A program made the position numbers and the translations under genes. The notes beneath the pieces were generated by a model that did no database searches, was not told the origin of the DNA, and saw only the letters and a program-made list of their open reading frames with translations. From NCBI RefSeq assembly GCF_003337485.1, contig NZ_QPJJ01000014.1, forward strand, positions 1 to 64,000: a stretch of DNA of 64,000 bases, read 5' to 3'. Below, piece after piece: positions 60,405 to 64,000 of this stretch. This DNA is from Saliterribacillus persicus (GTDB lineage Bacteria; Bacillota; Bacilli; Bacillales; Amphibacillaceae). Each line of letters begins with the position of its first letter. The stretch's first letter is position 1.

Positions 60405-60500
60405 CAAAAAAAGATACCGATATTGGGTGTAATATCGGTATTAAAAAGGGGCTATCATTTTGTGAGAAAGCAAGCTTGTTAGCGTTGCTCTACTTGGAAC
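60405..60500 (-). ncRNA. Candidate small RNA, about 95 nt
   Basis: On the minus strand an extended -10 (TGCTATACT, 60515-60507) is followed about 90 bases later by an 11-bp perfect hairpin (ATACCGATATT / AATATCGGTAT, 60441-60431 and 60424-60414) and seven T (60412-60406). Between them is no open frame longer than a few codons and an unpaired CCCC-rich stretch (GATAGCCCCTTTT). No minus-strand gene feeds into this terminator, so it needs its own transcript. No match to a named RNA was recalled. Confidence 0.55.
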
Positions 60501-60506
60501 ACTTAA

Positions 60507-60515
60507 AGTATAGCA
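60507..60515 (-). promoter_or_regulatory. Extended -10 promoter of the small RNA candidate
   Basis: TGCTATACT on the minus strand; the -35 region (TTACAC at a 19-base spacing) is weak. Start expected near 60500. Confidence 0.5.
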
Positions 60516-60624
60516 AACGAATGAAAAGGTAGTGTAAATTTCCAGTGAAGATACTGTAAAGTTTTTCCTCTCTCTCAAAAATTACTCTATAATGGAGAGA
60601 GATTTAAGTAGAAGGAGTGATTAG
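60516..60624. other. Region before the 5'-nucleotidase gene
   Basis: AT-rich intergenic region. A perfect TATAAT (60588-60593) with poor -35 is the likely promoter of the gene at 60625. No other feature seen. Confidence 0.4.
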
Positions 60625-62181
60625 ATGGGGCGAAAAAGTTTCTCTATTTGCGTAACAAGTGATGTGCATGGATATGTTACTAGTGGAAACTATCGAGATA
60701 GTAAGGAAGAAAATCATGGATTGGCCAAGGTTGCCTCCATTATTAAAACCCTAAGGCAGACAAACGAAATGATTCTATTAGATAATGGTGATTTTATTCA
60801 AGGAAGTCCACTTACCTATCACCATGCAACATTTAATAAGACAAAAGCCAATCCTCTGATAAAAGCTGCCAATGCTTTAAATTACCACGCTTTAACATTA
60901 GGAAATCATGAATTTAATTATGGATTAGACTATCTCAAAAATTTAAAGAGCCAATCAGACTTCCCATGGCTTGCTGCTAACATAATAGATAAAAAAACAG
61001 GCAAACCATACTTTGGTAAACCATATATCATCAAAGAGATGAACGGTGTGCGTGTTGGAATCATTGGAGTAACAACGAAGTATATCCCTAACTGGGAGCA
61101 CCCTACAAATATAGAAGGATTAGAATTTCGGGATGCAGTTATTGCTACACGAGAATGGGTAGAAAAAATAAAGAAAGAAGAGGATCCAGATTTTTTAGTA
61201 GTCATGTATCATGGTGGTGTTGAATGTGATCTTGAAACCTCGAAGCCTTCCGAACCTTTAACTGGAGAAAACCAAGCATATCAGATATGCCAGGAAGTAG
61301 AAGGGATTGACGTGCTTGTTACTGGTCACCAGCATCGCTTTTTCACAACCACGATTAATGAAATCCCAGTTATCCAAACTGGTAAACAGGGACAAGCTTT
61401 AGGAGAAATAAAGATTACGATCGATCAGAATAAAGCGAAAAAAATAGCACTAAAACTACATAGCGTGACAGAAGATACGAAGGAAGATCCCGACATACTC
61501 TCACTTGTAGAAGTAGATGAAAAGGAAACACAGCGGTGGTTGGATCAGGCGATTGGGGAGGTTGAAGGAGACATGTTAATTACTGATGCCTTTGAAGCAA
61601 GACTGAAAGAACATCCCTTTATTGAATTTATTAACCGCGTTCAAATGGAGACAGCAGGAGTGGATATTTCGAATACAGCATTATTTGATAATCATGCTCC
61701 AGGGTTTAAAAATAAAATAACCATGCGCGATATTGTTACGAACTATATTTATCCGAATACACTTAGGGTAATTCGAATATCAGGTCAAGATATGATGGAC
61801 GCTTTAGAACAAAATGCAAGCTATTTTGATCTCAATGATAAAGGGGAAGTTATTATTCATCCGTCATTCTGTGATCCTAAGCCACAACATTATAATTACG
61901 ATATGTGGGAAGGGATAGAGTACACCTTTGATTTAACAAAACCAATTGGAGAACGATTGGTGCATCTCAATTACCACAGTCAACCTGTAAAAGCAGAAAA
62001 TCAATATGATGTGGTGATGAATCATTACCGAGCAGGTGGTGGAGGAAATTATTCGATGTATCAAGGGAAAGAAATTATACAAGACATTCCAATAGATATG
62101 ACAGAAGTTCTTGCAAATTATATTTTGGAGAATAAAAAGATAATAGCTACTTGCAATGATAATTTTAAGGTTTTGTACTAG
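60625..62181 (+). CDS. Cytoplasmic 5'-nucleotidase/metallophosphatase
   Basis: A 518-residue two-domain enzyme. The N-terminal metallophosphatase has the metal motifs SDVHGY (12-17), LDNGDFIQGSP (52-62), LGNHEFNYG, VVMYHGG and TGHQHRF; the C-terminal substrate domain has HPFIEFINRVQMETAG, NHAPGFKNKITMRDI, YPNTLRVIRISGQD and NHYRAGGGGNYSMY. The family hydrolyses nucleotides, cyclic nucleotides and UDP-sugars, usually outside the cell; this protein has no signal peptide, so it must act inside. AGAAGGAGTG precedes the ATG. Monocistronic. Confidence 0.9.
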   Translation: MGRKSFSICVTSDVHGYVTSGNYRDSKEENHGLAKVASIIKTLRQTNEMILLDNGDFIQGSPLTYHHATFNKTKANPLIKAANALNYHALTLGNHEFNYGLDYLKNLKSQSDFPWLAANIIDKKTGKPYFGKPYIIKEMNGVRVGIIGVTTKYIPNWEHPTNIEGLEFRDAVIATREWVEKIKKEEDPDFLVVMYHGGVECDLETSKPSEPLTGENQAYQICQEVEGIDVLVTGHQHRFFTTTINEIPVIQTGKQGQALGEIKITIDQNKAKKIALKLHSVTEDTKEDPDILSLVEVDEKETQRWLDQAIGEVEGDMLITDAFEARLKEHPFIEFINRVQMETAGVDISNTALFDNHAPGFKNKITMRDIVTNYIYPNTLRVIRISGQDMMDALEQNASYFDLNDKGEVIIHPSFCDPKPQHYNYDMWEGIEYTFDLTKPIGERLVHLNYHSQPVKAENQYDVVMNHYRAGGGGNYSMYQGKEIIQDIPIDMTEVLANYILENKKIIATCNDNFKVLY

Positions 62182-62196
62182 AAATATAGCTAGATT

Positions 62197-62234
62197 AAAA
62201 GACAGAAATATGGAATGATTGTGTCTTTTTTTTC
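62197..62234 (+). terminator. Terminator of the 5'-nucleotidase gene
   Basis: AAAAGACA (62197-62204) pairs with TGTCTTTT (62222-62229), with four more T. Confidence 0.75.
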
Positions 62235-62405
62235 AAAAAAATTACGAAAACAGGTATAAAATCCGAAATGTTGCCCCACAATGACAAATGTGACAGGCCC
62301 TTGTAATATAGTAATCTTTGTTACAGACTCTTAAACTCACTGTAACCACAGAAGACTTTTAGTATGATACGATATGGCTTGTCAACATGAAAGGAGGCAG
62401 CACGG

Positions 62406-63209
62406 ATGAAAAAATTATTAGGATCCGCTGTAGTAGGAATAGTAGGTTTGGGATTGTTTGCAACATCAGTAACTGCCACGGAATATGAAGTACAAAAAGG
62501 GGATAACCTTTGGACAATAGCAAAGGAAAATAACACATCTGTAGAAGAATTAATGGAAATAAATGAATTAGATACAGAGGTGCTTCAACCAGAACAATTA
62601 ATACAGATAGATACAGAAACAACATATATAGTAGAAAGAGGCGATACGCTAAGTCATATCGCAATGAAACATGGAGTAACTGTTGAGGATATACAAGAGT
62701 GGAACGAATTAGAAACCACTTTAATCCTAATCGGTGAAGAACTTACATTGAAGGAAGTAAATAAAGTCGAGGCAAATGCTTCAACTAAAAATAATGCTTC
62801 AAGTCAAGAACAAGAAGAAACACCAGTAGCTTCTGAGCCGGCAGCGGCTAAAGAAGAACCAAAACAAGAAGCTGCTCCTAAAGAGCAAAAAGCAGAACCA
62901 AAAAAGGAAGCACAATCAAGTGAAACAGTTGCAGTATCTGCAACAGCTTATACAGCAAAATGTGACGGTTGTTCTGGTATTACAGCAACAGGTGTAAATC
63001 TATTAGAAAACCCAAACATGAAAGTAATTGCAGTTGATCCAAATGTTATCCCACTTGGAACTAGAGTCCACGTGGAAGGTTATGGTGAAGCAATTGCTGC
63101 TGACACTGGCGGCGCAATCAAAGGAAATAAGATTGATGTACACGTTCCAACAAAAGATGAAGCTTTTGCATGGGGTGTACGCCAGGTTAATGTAACCATT
63201 TTAGATTAA
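62406..63209 (+). CDS. LysM/3D domain cell-wall protein (YocH-like)
   Basis: A 267-residue exported protein. Signal peptide 1-24 (cleavage after TATA or nearby). Two LysM peptidoglycan-binding domains at about 26-69 (YEVQKGDNLWTIAKENNT) and 73-116 (YIVERGDTLSHIAMKHGV), then a long Ala/Glu/Lys-rich linker (117-170), and a C-terminal 3D domain with its three Asp in VIAVDPNVIPLG, IAADTGG and KIDVHV. The 3D domain is related to lytic transglycosylases, and the layout is that of B. subtilis YocH, a putative wall hydrolase. AAAGGAGGCAGCACGG precedes the ATG. No convincing WalR box was found. Confidence 0.92.
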   Translation: MKKLLGSAVVGIVGLGLFATSVTATEYEVQKGDNLWTIAKENNTSVEELMEINELDTEVLQPEQLIQIDTETTYIVERGDTLSHIAMKHGVTVEDIQEWNELETTLILIGEELTLKEVNKVEANASTKNNASSQEQEETPVASEPAAAKEEPKQEAAPKEQKAEPKKEAQSSETVAVSATAYTAKCDGCSGITATGVNLLENPNMKVIAVDPNVIPLGTRVHVEGYGEAIAADTGGAIKGNKIDVHVPTKDEAFAWGVRQVNVTILD

Positions 63210-63222
63210 TAGTTATGATAGA

Positions 63223-63260
63223 TCCCCTTCTTTCATTAGGAGGGGATTTTATTTTTGGAT
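63223..63260 (+). terminator. Terminator of the LysM/3D gene
   Basis: ATCCCCT (63223-63229) pairs with AGGGGAT (63242-63248), then TTTATTTTTGG. Confidence 0.75.
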
Positions 63261-63468
63261 TTTATCTACTATTTTTAGCTCCTAATTATTTTTACCCCCT
63301 CATTAAGCACCTAAACCTCTAAATTAATCTTCTTTGAAACAGCAAAAAATAAAATCGACCAATAAAAAACACTATTCTAATCTATTAAGAAATGACTTTA
63401 GTTTTACCCATTGCTAAATCAAAATGCTACCACTAGCTACAAGGAAAGTTAGAAATAAAAATGTTTTT

Positions 63469-64000
63469 TTATTTCTTGTTTTTTCGATAATCTGCAGGCG
63501 TAGTACCGACTAATTTTTTGAAAGTTCGATAAAAATGTGGTGTGCTATCAAAGTCGCTTAATTCAGCGATATGAGAAACAGGATAGTCAGTTTCCCGCAA
63601 AAGTTCTTTTGCTTTATAAGTTCTTTTTTTGTTTATATACACAGTAAGTCCCATTCCAGTTGTTTCCTTGAAGACTCTGCTGAAATGAGCTGGACTAACA
63701 TGAGCTTTTTTAGCCAATAAGTTTAAGGAGATATTACCCCGAAGAGAATGATCAATATATGAAAAAATTTCATTCATCCAAAAACGGTTAAGATTTTCAT
63801 CCCTAAATGTCTTATCTATTTGTTCAATACTTAAACGTGATAAAAAAAGTAATATTTGATGAGTAATTAAAATAGCAGCATGAATAAAACCAAGTTTCTT
63901 TCCATTTAATTCTTCTTCAATATTATGGAGAAATTGTTCAAAGATACTTTGATTCTTTACTGAAAGGGATATTTTATAATGCTTGTGTTTTTTTATTTTT
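63469..64000 (-). CDS. AraC family regulator, cut by the window edge
   Basis: At least 176 residues are visible; the frame stays open to the end of the window, so the start lies beyond it. The C-terminal 95 residues are a complete AraC helix-turn-helix pair (ISLNLLAKKAHVSPAHFSRVFKETTGMGLTVYI and HIAELSDFDSTPHFYRTFKKLVGTTPADYR). The upstream part reads KNQSIFEQFLHNIEEELNG and looks helical, part of an unknown sensor region. The internal Met at 63777 has no ribosome binding site and should not be used as start. Target genes unknown. Confidence 0.85.
   Translation of the reverse strand, partial: KIKKHKHYKISLSVKNQSIFEQFLHNIEEELNGKKLGFIHAAILITHQILLFLSRLSIEQIDKTFRDENLNRFWMNEIFSYIDHSLRGNISLNLLAKKAHVSPAHFSRVFKETTGMGLTVYINKKRTYKAKELLRETDYPVSHIAELSDFDSTPHFYRTFKKLVGTTPADYRKNKK

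Noticed and set aside
62275-62370. WalR-type repeats upstream of the LysM/3D gene
   Set aside because: TGTAAC/TGTGAC hexamers are present, but none forms the required direct repeat with a 5-base gap.

Overview
The window is low-GC Firmicute chromosome, most likely from a Bacillaceae member of the Bacillus / Oceanobacillus / Gracilibacillus type; the genus call is a guess from gene content. Supporting signs are strong AGGAGG-like ribosome binding sites, many TTG and GTG starts, compact Rho-independent terminators, S-box and TPP riboswitches in Bacillus-type contexts, Fur-, MhqR- and CcpA-like sites, and close relatives of B. subtilis UxaC, HelD, YvgN, YitJ, MetE, RidA and YpuA. No rRNA, tRNA, CRISPR array, prophage or intact insertion sequence was seen.

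Layout. 1-5 kb: a PPOX-fold protein, a TetR repressor divergent from a short-chain dehydrogenase (paired operators), and two small membrane proteins. 4-8.6 kb: a LacI-type repressor and hexuronate genes uxaE and uxaC behind a perfect palindromic operator. 8.6-19.5 kb: housekeeping and poorly known genes (MBL hydrolase/Lrp pair, DUF4256, a SET-domain protein, GH36 alpha-galactosidase, YjbQ/YugU type, RidA, aldo/keto reductase, DUF1002, histidine phosphatase, YiiX-like hydrolase, CdsA-like enzyme). 19.5-23 kb: a phosphonate-type ABC importer (phnD-phnC-phnE-phnE). 23-30.4 kb: a heterodimeric ABC exporter with one degenerate ATP site, helD and yvgN. 30.4-35 kb: a 21-bp phased repeat array, a 7Fe-type ferredoxin, thiW under a TPP riboswitch, an MhqR-type dioxygenase, a HAD phosphatase, and rhaM-rhaR. 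35-44 kb: a xylo-oligosaccharide module (YesM/YesN-like two-component system, binding protein, two permeases, GH52 beta-xylosidase, YesL-like protein). 44-50 kb: adenine deaminase, an NAD-dependent epimerase, an aldo/keto reductase, a ROK/XylR-type repressor and a lipoprotein. 50-55 kb: Leloir operon galK-galE-galT-galM. 55-59.4 kb: SAM-riboswitch-controlled yitJ-metE. 59.5-64 kb: Fur-box nitroreductase, a second phased array, a candidate small RNA, a cytoplasmic 5'-nucleotidase-like enzyme, a LysM/3D wall protein and a truncated AraC regulator.

Taken together, much of the region serves plant-polysaccharide breakdown: uronic acids (uxaE/uxaC), xylo-oligosaccharides (GH52 module), galactosides (GH36 plus the Leloir pathway) and rhamnose (rhaM/rhaR), with near-cre sites suggesting CcpA control. 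The most unusual non-coding signals are two helically phased 20-21 bp tandem arrays placed just after terminators (30451-30582 and 60264-60375) and a roughly 95-nt minus-strand small RNA candidate (60405-60500). All functional calls are from sequence reading and family memory; no database search was run.
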